Source: Streptomyces sp. A1136 (GTDB taxonomy: Bacteria; Actinomycetota; Actinomycetes; Streptomycetales; Streptomycetaceae). From it: 64,000 nt of DNA. The DNA is taken from contig NZ_SSBJ01000015.1 in NCBI RefSeq assembly GCF_004795055.1, positions 1 through 64,000 on the forward strand. The letters are read 5' to 3'. Of this stretch, positions 63,267 through 64,000 are shown in pieces (the first letter of the stretch is position 1; the number at the start of each line of letters is the position of its first letter). Under the pieces are notes generated by a model that ran no database searches, was not told the origin of the DNA, and was given only the letters and a program-made list of their open reading frames with translations. Both the position numbers and the translations under genes were made by a program.

Positions 63267-64000
63267 ATGGGCACCACCGCTCCGCGCCGCCGCACCCGCG
63301 GGACCCTCGCGGCGGTGGTCGCGACGGCCGCCCTGCTTGCAGGGGCGGTGACGGCCTGCGATTCCGGCGACCCGGGGACCGGTGGCGGCCGGGGATCGCA
63401 GGCACGGCCCCGCTGGAACACCGCCCCGAGGTCGATCGCCGCGGTGGGTGACTCCATCACCCGCGGGTTCGACGCCTGTTCGGTGCTGGCGGACTGCCCC
63501 GAGGTCTCGTGGGCCACCGGCGCGGACCCCGAGGTCGACTCGCTCGCCACCCGGCTGCTCGGCCGGGCCGACGCGCCCGCGCACAGCTGGAACTACGCGG
63601 TGACCGGCTCCCGGATGGCGGACCTGGCGGCCCAACTGTCCTCGGCGGCCTCGCACAAGCCCGACCTGGTCACGGTGATGGTCGGCTCGAACGACGCCTG
63701 CCGGCCCACCACTTCCTCGATGACCTCGGTGGCCGCCTTCAGGGCCGGCTTCGAGAAGGCCCTCGCCGACCTCAGGGCCACCTCTCCCACGACCCAGGTG
63801 TACGTGTCCTCCGTGCCGGACCTCCAGCGATTGTGGGAGCAGGGCAAGGACGCCCCGATGGTGCGGCAGGTCTGGAAGCTCGGCATCTGCCAGTCGATGC
63901 TGGCCGAGCCGCTGTCGTCCACCCAGGAGGCGACGGCCCGGCGCGAACGGGTCCGGGCGCGCGTGGTCGAGTACAACGAGGTGCTGCGCACCGTCTGCTC
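63267..64000 (+). CDS. SGNH/GDSL hydrolase lipoprotein (truncated by the window end)
   Basis: The first 244 residues. Lipoprotein signal: LAAVVATAALLAGAVTAC with the lipobox cysteine at residue 31. Then the SGNH blocks: block I AAVGDSITRGF (Ser nucleophile), block II Gly in NYAVTGSRMADL, block III VMVGSNDACRP. The catalytic Asp-His block V lies beyond the window. Probably an extracytoplasmic esterase or lipase, like the Streptomyces SGNH hydrolases. GGGAGGG lies about 10 nt before the ATG. Confidence 0.88.
   Translation, partial: MGTTAPRRRTRGTLAAVVATAALLAGAVTACDSGDPGTGGGRGSQARPRWNTAPRSIAAVGDSITRGFDACSVLADCPEVSWATGADPEVDSLATRLLGRADAPAHSWNYAVTGSRMADLAAQLSSAASHKPDLVTVMVGSNDACRPTTSSMTSVAAFRAGFEKALADLRATSPTTQVYVSSVPDLQRLWEQGKDAPMVRQVWKLGICQSMLAEPLSSTQEATARRERVRARVVEYNEVLRTVC

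Overview
The window is a very GC-rich stretch of actinobacterial chromosome, almost certainly Streptomyces. The support is strong third-position GC, many GTG starts, TGATG and ATGA gene overlaps, and landmark clusters: fasR-fabD-fabH-acpP-fabF, aceE next to a DUF3052 gene and an AhpE-type peroxiredoxin, and a TerD/TerC-like array. From memory the gene order resembles the S. coelicolor SCO23xx region; no database was searched. It reads as core chromosome with a few accessory insertions. There are no rRNA genes, CRISPR arrays, insertion sequences or complete prophages. One tRNA gene, tRNA-Val(UAC), lies at 31.2 kb.

Layout: 0-3 kb holds a [3Fe-4S] ferredoxin and an aldehyde dehydrogenase divergent from a metallo-beta-lactamase-fold hydrolase. 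3-9.2 kb is a five-gene ECF-type import operon behind a cobalamin riboswitch; its first two genes are secreted, membrane-anchored proteins and its two ATPases are fused. 9.5-12.9 kb has a small lytic-transglycosylase-like protein and a divergent thiolase/P450 pair that closely matches fadA5/cyp125 of the mycobacterial cholesterol side-chain pathway. Related palindromes resembling KstR operators sit 40-70 nt upstream of the dehydrogenase, thiolase and P450 genes, which points to one steroid regulon split over two loci. 13-29 kb is mixed: a glycosyltransferase-PAP2 fusion, an MFS exporter with a MarR-like tail, peptidoglycan-binding proteins, a hairpin RNA candidate, a HAD phosphatase, a GDT1-type transporter behind a yybP-ykoY (manganese) riboswitch, a secreted HNH nuclease and a PhoD-like phosphatase.

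28-31.3 kb, next to the tRNA, looks like a small conflict or defence island: a TRADD-N-associated membrane protein, an unidentified 201-residue protein and a probable methyl-directed restriction endonuclease with its own promoter. 33.8-43.6 kb is the Ter stress-response region. It has a metabolite arm (CitE-like lyase, phosphoribosyltransferase/TRSP, StiP/PELOTA, HAD) and a TerD/TerA/TerC-like membrane arm. Here the phosphoribosyltransferase and StiP genes form one uninterrupted 901-codon reading frame.

43.7-51.9 kb carries the peroxiredoxin, DUF3052, pyruvate dehydrogenase E1 (aceE), a potassium channel, an I36-type inhibitor, and an MFS/TetR pair with two operator-like palindromes. 52-57.4 kb carries an alpha/beta hydrolase, a DUF4429 protein, an aldo/keto reductase with its MerR regulator and a perfect 18-bp operator, a serine hydrolase and a pirin. 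57.5-62.5 kb is the type II fatty acid synthase operon with its PucR-type regulator, ended by a textbook terminator. A DUF3145 gene and a truncated SGNH hydrolase lipoprotein close the window.
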